Positions 31,566 to 40,494 of a stretch of DNA of 44,211 bases are shown here, piece after piece (the stretch's first letter is position 1; each line of letters starts with the position of its first letter). The position numbers and the translations under genes were made by a program. Location: the NCBI GenBank assembly GCA_037444075.1, contig JBBIND010000029.1, positions 1 through 44,211 on the forward strand, read 5' to 3'. This DNA is from JBBIND01 sp037444075. Its GTDB lineage: Bacteria > Acidobacteriota > Terriglobia > Bryobacterales > Bryobacteraceae. Under the pieces are notes generated by a model that ran no database searches, was not told where the DNA came from, and worked only from the letters and a program-made list of their open reading frames with translations.

Positions 31566-34451
31566 ATGAAGGAGCTTTCACGTCTCCGGGGCGTGTGGGA
31601 AGCCCACCCTCCGTGGCGCACTCGTAGGAGTCTGCGCCGCCTGTTGGTGTTCTGGTTCGTAGGTATTGCCGTCATCTCCTGCGCGGCGGTCGGTACGCTG
31701 ACATATTTTATCCGCGCAGGCAGCATCCACGAAATGGCGCGCGGCGACCTCATGGCGCTTCGCGACGCTCAAGTCAGTATCGTTTCGGCGTGGTTCGCAG
31801 AGAAGCTGGAGGCCCTGGATGAGTTGAGCAGGAGCCGCCCGGTCTTGGACCTGCTTGCGCAGCACGCACGGTCCGGCAAGCTGAGAAATGAAGACCTGCC
31901 CGCCTTCCTGGAGGGCTTCCGGAGCTCTCACGGGGCGGTTGCCTTGGCCGTCCTGGATGAGAGCGGGACGCCACTACAGGACAGTTCGGGCTGGGTCTCT
32001 GAAGGCCACACCGTAAGGCATTTTGCAGCGGCGTTAAAAGCGGGCAAGCCCACGGTGCAGGGCGAAGCGATCCGCTGCCGGCAGCATCGGCTGGTTGAGG
32101 TTGTGATGGCCGCGCCGGTCCGCCCGGCGCTTTCTGGTGATCCGGCCGGGCTGCTGGTGATGACAGTCGATCTCCAGCCCCTCCACGAACTTCTGCAGAC
32201 TTCCGGGCATCTGCGGGAAACCGGCGAGACGCTGTTATTCGACCGTGACGGGGTGTTGCAGAGTCAGACCAGGTTCAGCGAAACCGCTCAAGGGGAATTG
32301 CGCCTTGTCGATTTCGAGGCTCCGCCGCAGCGGGGGGATGTGAGCGAGGGAACAGACTATCGCGGGGTGAGAGTCCTCCAGGCTTATGGGGATATTCACC
32401 TTGCCGGTTGGCGCGTTCTCACCAAGCAGGACTTTACGGAAATCTACCAACCCGTGCGCCAGATGGCACGCCAGGTGGCGCTCGTGACACTGCTGGTTTG
32501 CCTGTTGTCCATGGGCGCGGGGCTGGCGGCGGCGCGTTCGTTGGCCGAACCCGCCCGAAAGATCGCGGAAGTCGCCCAGAGAATCGGGGATGGAGATACG
32601 GAGGTGCGCGCGGCTGAAGAGGGACCGCCGGAAATGGGGATTATCGCGCGCCACCTGAACCTGATGGTGGATGTGCTGGCTCGGCGAATCAGGGTCAACG
32701 ACGCTTTAAGCGGGATCTATGCCGCCGCCGCAACCCACAGCGAAACGGCAGCGCTGTTTTCGGATGTCCTGCCGAAGTTGCTGACGGTCACGCGTTCGCA
32801 ATCCGGCTTGGTCTATCTTGCCGGTGAAGATCCCGGCGAGTTTGCGCTGGCCCTAGCACACGGGATGCCGCGGGAAAGCATCCGGGAGAAGCTGTGCCTG
32901 AATCCGCCGGATTGTCTGCTGGCAAGGGCAGTTCAATCAGGCCAGGTAGTGCAAACCGGGCCAGTCCCCGGCGGCAGCGAGTTGAAGGTGTTTACCCCTG
33001 CCGGCGAGAGCACCGCGCGTTCGATCCTGTGCTTCCCGCTGATCCTTTCCGGCCAACCCGTGGCCTGCATCGGGCTTGCTTCGCTGTATGACTATCGGGC
33101 GGAGGACATCGAAATCGCCGAGTCCTTGCGCATGTCCTTGGGCGCTTCGATTGGAGTGTGCCTCGGCGCGGAACGCACGGCCCGCCTGGCGGATAAGCTG
33201 CAGGCCAGCAACGAAGAGCTGGCAACAGTCAATGAGGAGCTGCAAGCCCAATCAGAAGAACTCAGCAAGCAAGCTGAGGAACTGGAACGTCAGCGGGCGC
33301 GGGCTGAGGAGGCCAGCCGGCTGAAGTCAGCCTTCCTCTCCAACATGAGTCATGAACTGCGCACGCCGCTGAACAGCATCCTGACGCTCACCCAACTTCT
33401 AAGCCGCCGGAGCGGGACCGAAGCAGGGGACAGCAAGGAGACCGGCTACCTGCGGATTATAGAACGCAATGGCCAGAACCTGCTTCAGCTCATCAACGAC
33501 ATCCTGGATCTGTCAAAAGTCGAATCCGGAAGGCTGGAGATGCTGAATGCCGATTTTGATCCCCGGCTTTGCGCGGAGCAGGCGGTGGACACGGTTCGGC
33601 CATTAGCCGAGCAGAAGGGTCTTCGGCTGGAGTACTCGTTTGAGAAGAACTTGCCCACCGTTCGTTCCGATGAGAACCGCGTGCGGCAGGTTCTGGTCAA
33701 CCTGCTTTCGAACGCGGTGAAATTTACCTCCGCCGGCCGCGTCTTCCTCGCCGTTTCCTGCGCCGGGGGAGATCAGATTCGTTGCCGCGTGGAAGACACG
33801 GGCATCGGAATAGCGCCGGGGCAATTGGAGACGGTCTTCGAGGAATTCCGTCAGGGTGACGATTCGGTGTCCCGCACCTACGAGGGGACCGGTTTGGGGT
33901 TGGCCATCAGCCGCAAGTTGGCCCGGCTCCTGGGTGGAGACATTACCGTGGTGAGTGAGCCTCTGCGCGGCAGTGTTTTCACCTTTGTCCTCCCGGTCCG
34001 GCGGTCCCTGCGGCCTTCGGACAGCACGGAGGGCCTCGTATCCGGCGCCCCACGGCCGCCGGGTGAGGTTCCCGAGGTGCTGGTAGTGGAAGATAACGAT
34101 ATTGCCGTTCTCCAGGTGCGTTCGGTCCTGAACGAATTCGGCTGCCTGGTGAAAGTGGCCAGCACCGGCACGCAGGCGATGGAGGCGCTGCGGGACTGGA
34201 CGCCTTCGGCGGTCGTGCTCGATCTCATGCTGCCTGAGATGGACGGTTTTCAGGTGCTGGAGCACCTCCGGTCCGATCCGCGCACAGAGCAAGTGCCTGC
34301 GCTCGTGCTGACAGCCATGGATTTGACGGCCGAGCAGCGCGTCAGGCTGCAACGGCAAAACGCTCAGCAACTCATGGTGAAAGGCACCATTGACCGGGAG
34401 GCGTTCGAAAGGTCCATTGCCAGGTTGTTGGCAACGGAGACGGCCGGGTGA
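31566..34451 (+). CDS. Membrane hybrid histidine kinase: sensor, HAMP, GAF, kinase, receiver
   Basis: A 961-residue hybrid kinase. A transmembrane helix at about 25-47 and a second at about 303-325 enclose a periplasmic sensor of roughly 250 residues. HAMP follows (about 325-378), then a GAF domain (about 385-535), a Gln/Glu-rich coiled coil (LQASNEELATVNEELQAQ) and HisKA with H596 in SNMSHELRTPLNS. The ATPase has NLLSNAVKFT, DTGIGIAPG and GTGLGLAIS. The C-terminal receiver has D886 in VVLDLMLPEMDG. A TATATT box lies 12 nt before ATG 31566. The stop overlaps the next kinase start (GTGA), so the two kinases are cotranslated and may form one phosphorelay. Ligand unknown. Confidence 0.93.
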   Translation: MKELSRLRGVWEAHPPWRTRRSLRRLLVFWFVGIAVISCAAVGTLTYFIRAGSIHEMARGDLMALRDAQVSIVSAWFAEKLEALDELSRSRPVLDLLAQHARSGKLRNEDLPAFLEGFRSSHGAVALAVLDESGTPLQDSSGWVSEGHTVRHFAAALKAGKPTVQGEAIRCRQHRLVEVVMAAPVRPALSGDPAGLLVMTVDLQPLHELLQTSGHLRETGETLLFDRDGVLQSQTRFSETAQGELRLVDFEAPPQRGDVSEGTDYRGVRVLQAYGDIHLAGWRVLTKQDFTEIYQPVRQMARQVALVTLLVCLLSMGAGLAAARSLAEPARKIAEVAQRIGDGDTEVRAAEEGPPEMGIIARHLNLMVDVLARRIRVNDALSGIYAAAATHSETAALFSDVLPKLLTVTRSQSGLVYLAGEDPGEFALALAHGMPRESIREKLCLNPPDCLLARAVQSGQVVQTGPVPGGSELKVFTPAGESTARSILCFPLILSGQPVACIGLASLYDYRAEDIEIAESLRMSLGASIGVCLGAERTARLADKLQASNEELATVNEELQAQSEELSKQAEELERQRARAEEASRLKSAFLSNMSHELRTPLNSILTLTQLLSRRSGTEAGDSKETGYLRIIERNGQNLLQLINDILDLSKVESGRLEMLNADFDPRLCAEQAVDTVRPLAEQKGLRLEYSFEKNLPTVRSDENRVRQVLVNLLSNAVKFTSAGRVFLAVSCAGGDQIRCRVEDTGIGIAPGQLETVFEEFRQGDDSVSRTYEGTGLGLAISRKLARLLGGDITVVSEPLRGSVFTFVLPVRRSLRPSDSTEGLVSGAPRPPGEVPEVLVVEDNDIAVLQVRSVLNEFGCLVKVASTGTQAMEALRDWTPSAVVLDLMLPEMDGFQVLEHLRSDPRTEQVPALVLTAMDLTAEQRVRLQRQNAQQLMVKGTIDREAFERSIARLLATETAG

Positions 34452-36907
34452 GCGGCCGCCCCGGCGGAGAGGATCAGGGTAGCCTGGCGCCGCCCCGCAA
34501 CGCGTTTCGTATGCCTCAGGGTGGTTATTCCCGCGCGGGTCAGCCGGCCTTGCACCGGCTCGAGGCCGGCCGCACCGTGCTGGTAGTGGATGACAGGCCC
34601 GAGAACCTCTACATCATCAGCCAGGTGCTCGAAGAGTACCTGCCCGGCTGCAGAGTGGAGGCGGCCAGCAGCGGTGCTGCCGCGCTCGCGGCGGCGGGCC
34701 GCCTGCCGTTGGACGGAGCCCTCGTTGATGTCCAAATGCCGGGCATGGACGGCTTCGAACTGTGCCGCCGGTTCAAAGCGGAGCCCCACACAGCGCACGT
34801 GCCCGTGATCCTGATCACCTCGCACGAGGGTTCTTCGGAGCTGCGCGCGCAAGGGTTGGACGCCGGCGCGGATGATTTCATCAGCCGCCCCATGGACAAC
34901 GTCGAACTGGTGGCCCGCGTCCGCTCGATTCTGCGCATCAAGAGTGCTGAAGACGAGTTGCGGAACGCGGCTGCCAGTCTGGAGGAGTTGGTCACGGAGA
35001 GAACCAGGCAGCTGTCCATCGAGAAGGAGCGCGCCCGGCAGTATCTCGATCAGGCGAGTTCGATCTTTGTCGGCATAGACGCCCGCGGTGACGTCAACCT
35101 GGTGAATGCGAAGGCCCTCCAGGTATTGGAACGGCGGCAAGAGGAAGTGCTCGGAGGCAACTGGTTCGAGGCGTTTGTTCCGCCTCAGTGCTGCGAGGCA
35201 ATGCGTGTGGCCTGCCGGCGCGTGCTGGACCAAGGGGAGCCGCCGGAGAAGGGTCTCGAATGTCACCTCGTGAGCCGCTCCGGCGCATCGCGCCTGATCC
35301 ACTGGCAGTTCAGCCCCATTCGGGACGAATCCCAAATGATCACCGGCGTCCTGTGCAGCGGTGAGGACATCACCGAACGCAGGCGCACCGAGGAACTGCT
35401 GCAGAAGTTGGCCGCAGCGGTCGAGCAGACTGCCGACGCGGTCATCATCACCGACGCCACCGGGAGCATCCAGTATGTCAACCCCGCCTTCGAGAAGATG
35501 ACCGGTTACGGAAGGAGCGAGGTCATCGGACGAAATCCGCGCCTGTTAAAGAGCGGCAAGCTGAGCGCCCGGTTCTACCGTGACGTCTGGACTACGATTG
35601 GCAGTGGTCAAACCTGGCACGGCCGGTTCGTCAACCGAAAGAAAGATGGAACGCTGTACCAGGAAGACTGCACTATCTCTCCGGTGACCTCCCCGGACGG
35701 CGAGATTGTCAACTTCGTGGCCATGAAACGCGACGTCACCCAGGAACTGGCTCTGACGGAGCAACTGCACCAGTCGCAGAAGATGGAATCGATCGGCCGT
35801 CTGGCTGGCGGAATCGCACACGACTTCAACAACCTGCTCACCCCCATTCTTGGTTACGCCGGCCTGTGCCTCATGGAATTGGAGGGCGAGCACCCGCACA
35901 GACAATATCTGGAGATCATCCAGGAATCGGCCGAGAGCGCCGCCGCGATGACCCGCCAATTGCTCGCCTTCACCCGCAAACAAACTGTCGTTTCCGAGGT
36001 GGTTTCCCTCAACGAAAAAGTCGCCGAGACTGGCCGTATGCTGCGGCGCATTATCGGCGAGGATGTCGAACTGGTGACGGATTTGTCTCCCGAAGCGGGC
36101 AACATTCTCGCCGACGGGTCCCAGATCCAGCAGATTCTGATGAACCTTGCGGCCAACGCCCGCGACGCCATGCCCCGGGGTGGAAGGCTCACGATACGCA
36201 CAAGCCGCTTTGACCCTGAAGCGGATTTGCCTCCCGGCTCAGGCGAGCCGCGCGCGGGCGAATACGTGCTGCTCTCGGTGTCCGACACCGGTTGCGGCAT
36301 GGATGAGGTTACGCGCAGCCGCTTGTTCGAGCCGTTCTTCACGACCAAGGAGCCGGGCAAGGGCACCGGTTTGGGCTTAGCCACGGTCTACTGGGTTGTC
36401 AGGCAGCAGAAGGGTTCCATCGAAGTCGACAGCCAGCCGGAACAAGGGACGACGTTTAGAATCTACTTCCCGCGGGTCGATGAAGAGCCTTCCACAGAGG
36501 AAGCCGATGCCTATAGCGATTTGGCCGCGGAAAGAGACTACAGCGTGTTGGTCGTGGACGACGAAGAGAAGATTTTGCGAATGGTGTGTGATGTGCTCAC
36601 GGTCTACGGCTACCGCCCTACCGCTGCGGCGAGCGCAGAGGCGGCGCTTCAGGCCGCAACCCGGAGCCCGGAGGAATTCCATTTGCTGCTTGCCGATGTC
36701 GTCTTGCCGCAAATGAACGGGCGCGAATTGGCGGAGAAGCTAGTGCAAGCCAACCCGGAGCTGCGTGTTTTGTACATGTCCGGCTACACGCGGCAACTGC
36801 TCCCTGAAGTCGCCTCCGGCGAATCAAGCGTAAACTTCTTGCGAAAACCCTTCTCGGTGGAGACGCTGCTCGCCAAAGTCAAGGAAGCATTGGCCCGCAC
36901 CGGGTAA
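34448..36907 (+). CDS. Soluble hybrid histidine kinase: receiver, two PAS, kinase, receiver
   Basis: An 819-residue cytoplasmic sensor kinase with no transmembrane segment. Order: N-terminal receiver with D94 (ALVDVQMPGMDGFEL), a coiled coil, PAS at about 198-310, PAS/PAC at about 320-435 (VIITDATGSIQYVNPAFEKM), HisKA with H458 (GRLAGGIAHDFNNLLTPI) and HATPase (NLAANARDAMPRGG, DTGCGMDE, GKGTGLGLATVYW). A second receiver has D750 in LLADVVLPQMNGREL. The GTG start at 34448 shares bases with the stop of the preceding kinase. The N-terminal receiver could accept phosphate from that kinase; this is inference. Confidence 0.93.
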   Translation: MSGRPGGEDQGSLAPPRNAFRMPQGGYSRAGQPALHRLEAGRTVLVVDDRPENLYIISQVLEEYLPGCRVEAASSGAAALAAAGRLPLDGALVDVQMPGMDGFELCRRFKAEPHTAHVPVILITSHEGSSELRAQGLDAGADDFISRPMDNVELVARVRSILRIKSAEDELRNAAASLEELVTERTRQLSIEKERARQYLDQASSIFVGIDARGDVNLVNAKALQVLERRQEEVLGGNWFEAFVPPQCCEAMRVACRRVLDQGEPPEKGLECHLVSRSGASRLIHWQFSPIRDESQMITGVLCSGEDITERRRTEELLQKLAAAVEQTADAVIITDATGSIQYVNPAFEKMTGYGRSEVIGRNPRLLKSGKLSARFYRDVWTTIGSGQTWHGRFVNRKKDGTLYQEDCTISPVTSPDGEIVNFVAMKRDVTQELALTEQLHQSQKMESIGRLAGGIAHDFNNLLTPILGYAGLCLMELEGEHPHRQYLEIIQESAESAAAMTRQLLAFTRKQTVVSEVVSLNEKVAETGRMLRRIIGEDVELVTDLSPEAGNILADGSQIQQILMNLAANARDAMPRGGRLTIRTSRFDPEADLPPGSGEPRAGEYVLLSVSDTGCGMDEVTRSRLFEPFFTTKEPGKGTGLGLATVYWVVRQQKGSIEVDSQPEQGTTFRIYFPRVDEEPSTEEADAYSDLAAERDYSVLVVDDEEKILRMVCDVLTVYGYRPTAAASAEAALQAATRSPEEFHLLLADVVLPQMNGRELAEKLVQANPELRVLYMSGYTRQLLPEVASGESSVNFLRKPFSVETLLAKVKEALARTG

Positions 36908-36910
36908 GCC

Positions 36911-37018
36911 GGGCCTAACGGCCCCTGAGAGGATCTGTCGAAGATTCGCAAACGACCCGCTGCAGGATGGCCCCCGCCCAGTCTCCGATTTGCGGCGCAA
37001 CTGGCGCCGGCTTCGCAA
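36911..37018. terminator. Two hairpins between convergent kinase and HDOD genes
   Basis: GGGCC/GGCCC with a 4-nt loop (36911-36924) follows the kinase stop. A second hairpin, GGCGC/GCGCC (36994-37008) inside TTGC/GCAA (36990-37018), precedes the HDOD gene end. No clear U-tracts, so bidirectional termination is only suggested by position. Confidence 0.3.
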
Positions 37019-37044
37019 TTCACCGAGGGCCTTTTCCATGGCTG

Positions 37045-37935
37045 CTAAAGCGCCTGGAACTCGCACTCGAACAGGTTGATCTTGCCCGCTATGGCATCCG
37101 CCGTGGCAGCCAGCTCATTCCTCCTTCGGGCCGGCGGCATGAGGCTATAGTAGTCGCGGAGCATCTGCCTCTGGTCTGGGTCTGTGTTTGCCGGCTCCTG
37201 AAAACCGGCCAAGGCCGCGCATCGGCACGAGAAATTCACGATCTCCTCCAATTCACTGCTCAGGCAAGCCTGACGCTCATGGTGTCTGGCCGCGACCATG
37301 GCGACATCCTCCGGCAAGCCCCAATGAAGAATCAGGTGCATGCCGGCTTCACAGTGGTCGAGGCCGAAGGCCTCGCGCTCCAGCTTGAGAAGGTCCGCCA
37401 TGTCTCCTCGTGATTCCTCGGCCAGGCGCTCCCGGATTTCGGGGTAGGCCGCCTCGAGGGCCAAGGCTCCGATATCGTGAAGCAGACCGGCCGTATACGC
37501 TCGTCCACCATCTGTCCAGCAGGCGGCCGCGAGGCTTTCAGCGGCCAGAGCGCAGGCCAGGTTGTGCCGCCAGATCACTTTCAAGGATGGGCATCGGCGC
37601 TGGCTGGCCACTACTTTGCGCATGACCACGGTCAAGACGAGCCCTTTGAGCCTGTCCGCGCCCAACATGGTAATGGCGTGCAGAATGTTGATGATCTCGT
37701 AGCTGTGCCCGAAGATGGGCGAATTGGCCAGCCGCAGCACTTCCGCAGAAAGAACGGCATCACTCCGGATGAGGTCCTGCACGTCCCGTGGTGACAGCCC
37801 TTCCTGGGAAAGGAGCCGCAGCAGAGCGGCCGCTACCGGAGGGAAGGGAGGCAGAGACTGTTCGAGGCGCCGCCAGGGAGGCGCGGTGTCACCAATAGAG
37901 ATGCCATGGCCTCTCACACCGCCCTTATCGGCCAA
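37045..37935 (-). CDS. HDOD-domain signalling protein
   Basis: A 296-residue protein with an HDOD domain over about residues 25-230. Motifs include LPPFPPVAAALLRLLSQ, LIRSDAVLSAEVLRLANSP, NILHAITMLGADRLKGLVL and LLHDIGALALE, which keeps an HD pair; HHERQA follows. HDOD proteins are regulatory relatives of HD phosphohydrolases, often in second-messenger or chemotaxis circuits. The outermost start is TTG 37935, without an obvious ribosome binding site. GTG 37917 has AAGGG a few nt upstream and may be the real start. It converges on the two hybrid kinases. Confidence 0.85.
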   Translation of the reverse strand: MADKGGVRGHGISIGDTAPPWRRLEQSLPPFPPVAAALLRLLSQEGLSPRDVQDLIRSDAVLSAEVLRLANSPIFGHSYEIINILHAITMLGADRLKGLVLTVVMRKVVASQRRCPSLKVIWRHNLACALAAESLAAACWTDGGRAYTAGLLHDIGALALEAAYPEIRERLAEESRGDMADLLKLEREAFGLDHCEAGMHLILHWGLPEDVAMVAARHHERQACLSSELEEIVNFSCRCAALAGFQEPANTDPDQRQMLRDYYSLMPPARRRNELAATADAIAGKINLFECEFQAL

Positions 37936-37942
37936 CTTGACA

Positions 37943-37959
37943 AAAATTCAATGAATTTT
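37943..37959. promoter_or_regulatory. AT-rich perfect palindrome upstream of the HDOD gene
   Basis: AAAATTC and GAATTTT flank AAT, a perfect 7-nt inverted repeat 8 nt upstream of TTG 37935, in the most AT-rich stretch nearby. It could be an operator for the HDOD gene or a terminator for the galactonate dehydratase remnant, which ends at 37975 on the same strand. Confidence 0.35.
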
Positions 37960-37974
37960 CTTCTCTGTTTTCCC

Positions 37975-38271
37975 TCACCAGTCGACCACGCTGCCGTCAT
38001 CGGCATCATAGGTTTCCGGATTGCGCCAATCGTGTCCGATCTTGTCTGCCCGGGCGTTTTCGTCCAACTCGATCCCCAGGCCGGGGCCGACGGGCAGGTC
38101 CAGGTATCCCTCGCGCACTTTGAAGGGCTCCTTCAGGTACCCCTCGCCCAGGCTAACCTGTTCCTGGCAAAGGAAATTCGGGATGGAGGCAGCCAACTGG
38201 ACCCCGGCCGCCAACGAAACCGGGCCGAGGGGATTGTGAGGTGCGATGGCAGCATAATATGCCTCTGCCAT
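37975..38271 (-). pseudogene. C-terminal remnant of a galactonate dehydratase
   Basis: A 98-residue open frame closely matches the C-terminal end of DgoD-type enolase-superfamily dehydratases: MAEAYYAAIAPHNPLGPVSL (containing the catalytic-His region APHNPLGP), PVGPGLGIELDEN and KIGHDWRNPETYDADDGSV. About 280 N-terminal residues, including the capping domain and metal ligands, are missing. Upstream the frame runs directly into the end of the neighbouring carboxypeptidase-regulatory-like gene without family similarity, so a deletion or rearrangement near 38275-38310 truncated it. It is probably non-functional. Confidence 0.85.
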
Positions 38272-38311
38272 GCCCGCTCTAACAAACCCGCTGCCCCAGC
38301 GCCCTCGGCCT

Positions 38312-40018
38312 CTACCGCCCCCCTGTGGCGTGGATGAGCTTGACCTCCACGCGATGATGCCCGGTTCCGGAGACGGTCACTTCAGTTGCCGCCGATTCGA
38401 GCGCGTTGAGGATTCCAGGTTCATGCCAGGCTCCGGGTTCGATGTCCTCCCAGGCGAACAGCCGGTATTTGCCTGGCCTGACCCCATGGAATTCAAAGCG
38501 GCCCGCTCCATCGGCTATGGCGGTCCGGAGCGCATCGTCCGAGCCGCCGGGTGCGCCGGTCTGCGCCAACAACACGGTGGCGCCTTGCAACGCCCGGCTT
38601 GCGGCGGCGGAGCCGGCAGGCGCCTTGTCGTCCCGCACCAACCCGCTGAGCGCGGCCCCGCGTCTGAGAATCAACTCGAGCTGCTGGAGTGATCCACCGC
38701 GGGTCAGGTCGATTCTGGTCTCGGGCACGGCCTCACCGCCCAGGCGGACCGTGGCGAGGTAGAAATCCGGGGGCCGGGGTTCCACCCGCAGCCGGTACAC
38801 ATCAGCGCCGAGTGTCGTCAGGCTGAAGGAACCGTCCCGTTCCACTGCGGCCCTGGGGGGATTGATGCCCGGCGCCAAGGCGGAACTGAACTCCACTTGC
38901 ACTCCGGTCCAATCGGGGGGCCCTCCGGCCTGCTCCTCCACGCGTAGCGTGCCTTTGAGAAGGCCCGGAGCAGGCAGAGCAATAACATGATCAGTGACAT
39001 CCCTGGCGCCGATGCCAACCGGCTCCCTCAGCAGGACGCGTCCGGGCCCACCCATCATCGTCACTACGGCCAGCCAATACTGCCCTTCCGGCACCCGGTC
39101 GATGGCGAAGGCGCCGTCAGTGCCGGCAAAGACGCCGGTGCCCCAAACCAGATCGGCCCCGGAGGTGGACCCGACCGGCTGAAGCACCACCTTGGCGCCG
39201 CGGCCGAGCGCCTCGCCGGGGGGGGGCACGACTTTTCCGGCAAACCTGTAAGCGCGCCGTTTGCGCATCGAAATCGCGATCTCCTGGAGGACTTGCCCGG
39301 CCTGCAACTCGACCGGCATGGCCGCCTCAATCTCCTCGGCGCTGGGGTAGTAGGTCGTGACAATGCGCATGCGGTCCGCCTCGGAGGTGTAGCGGATGCG
39401 CTGCGTGGCCGACTCCTCGGAATGGAACTCAGCCGCCAGATAATACCGTCCCGGCGCCAGCCCCCTGATCCGGAATTCGCCCCGGTCGTCGGTAATGGAT
39501 CCGATCGCCGGGTTGCCGGCCGGCGTGAGCTGCCTGCTGCCAGAAATCACTTTCAGTTGCCCGGCTCGTACGCGCACACCCTCTAGCGGTGCGCCGCGCT
39601 CGTCAGTCACGCTGCCCGAAACAGCGCTTTGCGGCGTGAGCGAGATTTGTAGGTCATTAATCTGCCCGCCCTCTGGCAACCGGATCTCAACGCCCTTGCC
39701 TCCCACTCGTTTGGCGCCGTACTGCTGGCGAAGAAACCCCCGCCGTTCGGCTGACAACCGGTAATTGCCGGGCGGCACTTTGTCGAAGCGGAACTTCCCC
39801 TCCGCGTCGGAAACGGCGCCGTAGCCGGCTTGCCGCTCCACTCCGGTGGGAGCCAGAAGCACTGCCGCGCCCGGCAGTGGCGCGCCGGTCTGACTTTGCA
39901 GCACAACGCCTTCCATGCGGGTCACCCTTCCCGCCGTTTCTATGGCAGGCGGTTGACCGGCGGCCGGAGCAGGGATCAATTGCATCCAAAGCAGGAGGTT
40001 CAAGCTTGCCCGCAACAT
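38312..40018 (-). CDS. Secreted carboxypeptidase-regulatory-like repeat protein
   Basis: A 568-residue exported protein with signal peptide (LRASLNLLLWMQLIPAPAAG). It carries several transthyretin-like carboxypeptidase-regulatory domains, recognisable by SDAEGKFRFDKVPPGNYRLS, DDRGEFRIRGLAPGRYYLA, VFAGTDGAFAIDRVPEGQYW and GRFEFHGVRPGKYRLFAWED. Such beta-sandwich arrays are very abundant in Solibacter relatives and are believed to act in cell-surface or polysaccharide interactions. GGAGG lies 8 nt before ATG 40018. It was probably cotranscribed with the TlpA-like gene, whose tail ends 16 nt upstream. It appears intact despite the broken genes on both sides. Confidence 0.87.
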   Translation of the reverse strand: MLRASLNLLLWMQLIPAPAAGQPPAIETAGRVTRMEGVVLQSQTGAPLPGAAVLLAPTGVERQAGYGAVSDAEGKFRFDKVPPGNYRLSAERRGFLRQQYGAKRVGGKGVEIRLPEGGQINDLQISLTPQSAVSGSVTDERGAPLEGVRVRAGQLKVISGSRQLTPAGNPAIGSITDDRGEFRIRGLAPGRYYLAAEFHSEESATQRIRYTSEADRMRIVTTYYPSAEEIEAAMPVELQAGQVLQEIAISMRKRRAYRFAGKVVPPPGEALGRGAKVVLQPVGSTSGADLVWGTGVFAGTDGAFAIDRVPEGQYWLAVVTMMGGPGRVLLREPVGIGARDVTDHVIALPAPGLLKGTLRVEEQAGGPPDWTGVQVEFSSALAPGINPPRAAVERDGSFSLTTLGADVYRLRVEPRPPDFYLATVRLGGEAVPETRIDLTRGGSLQQLELILRRGAALSGLVRDDKAPAGSAAASRALQGATVLLAQTGAPGGSDDALRTAIADGAGRFEFHGVRPGKYRLFAWEDIEPGAWHEPGILNALESAATEVTVSGTGHHRVEVKLIHATGGR

Positions 40019-40034
40019 AGTCTGGCCTCCAACG

Positions 40035-40148
40035 CTATCGAGGGTCTAAACGCAAAGCGCGCAGAACTTGGTTGCGCTGTCTTTCCGACAGCCTGCCTAC
40101 CCAGCCCGCAGTGACCACCCCGTGCGCGTCAAGAAGGAGCACGGTCGG
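40035..40148 (-). pseudogene. C-terminal remnant of a TlpA/thioredoxin-like protein
   Basis: The last 37 codons before TAG 40035 read PTVLLLDAHGVVTAGWVGRL and then a helix ending LRLDPR. This is the cis-Pro strand and last part of a TlpA-like thioredoxin fold. The redox CxxC half is missing. Upstream the frame switches without a stop into transposase sequence at about position 40149, so this is a rearrangement scar. The stop lies 16 nt before the carboxypeptidase-regulatory-like gene, indicating a former operon. Confidence 0.65.
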
Positions 40149-40427
40149 CAGCCTCAGACTATCCGCCACGCGCCAGGCGATCCCCCGTTCGCTATCGATG
40201 CCCTCCATGTAGCCCACCAGCAGCATCCGAAACTACACCCCCGGCGCCAGGCTCGGCCGACCCATCGTCGGCTTGTAGTACCGCCGGCACAATTGCTCCA
40301 CCTTCCGGTCGAACCCACCCTCGCTCAGCACTTCGTTCACCTTGCCGTAGTAGGGATGCGCCGCCGTCCGCGGCATCTCCTCGGCGCTCACCCACAGCCC
40401 TTGCTGCTTCGGCTTCTTCCGGCCCAT
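40149..40427 (-). pseudogene. N-terminal remnant of an IS1182-family transposase with amber stop
   Basis: From ATG 40427 the frame reads MGRKKPKQQGLWVSAEEMPR, then HPYYGKVNEVLSEGGFD and GRPSLAPGV. TAG follows at 40235-40233, then in frame FRMLLVGYMEGIDSERGIAW and RVADSLRL. This is the typical start of IS1182-type transposases, where the stop position is normally tyrosine (PGVYFRML). The DDE catalytic core is missing, since the sequence passes into TlpA-like code at about 40149. The element is dead both by truncation and by the nonsense codon. Confidence 0.8.
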
Positions 40428-40490
40428 TGCCAGCCTGTATAGACGGTCAGAACATTTCCAAGGTCACATATTCTGGCTGACTATTACCAC
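40149..40490 (-). mobile_element. Fragment of an IS1182-like element
   Basis: This covers the transposase remnant plus about 60 nt of upstream DNA up to the point where the TonB-dependent receptor frame becomes recognisable (near 40495). The expected outer terminal inverted repeat should lie near 40480-40490 but was not identified with certainty. The other end of the element is missing. Confidence 0.5.
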
Positions 40491-40494
40491 GGGC

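Noticed and set aside
40233..40235. In-frame TAG in the transposase remnant as a recoded codon (pyrrolysine or alternative selenocysteine).
   Set aside because: It falls at a tyrosine position, the gene is truncated shortly afterwards and no recoding hairpin is needed to explain a dead transposase; a simple TAC/TAT to TAG change is enough.
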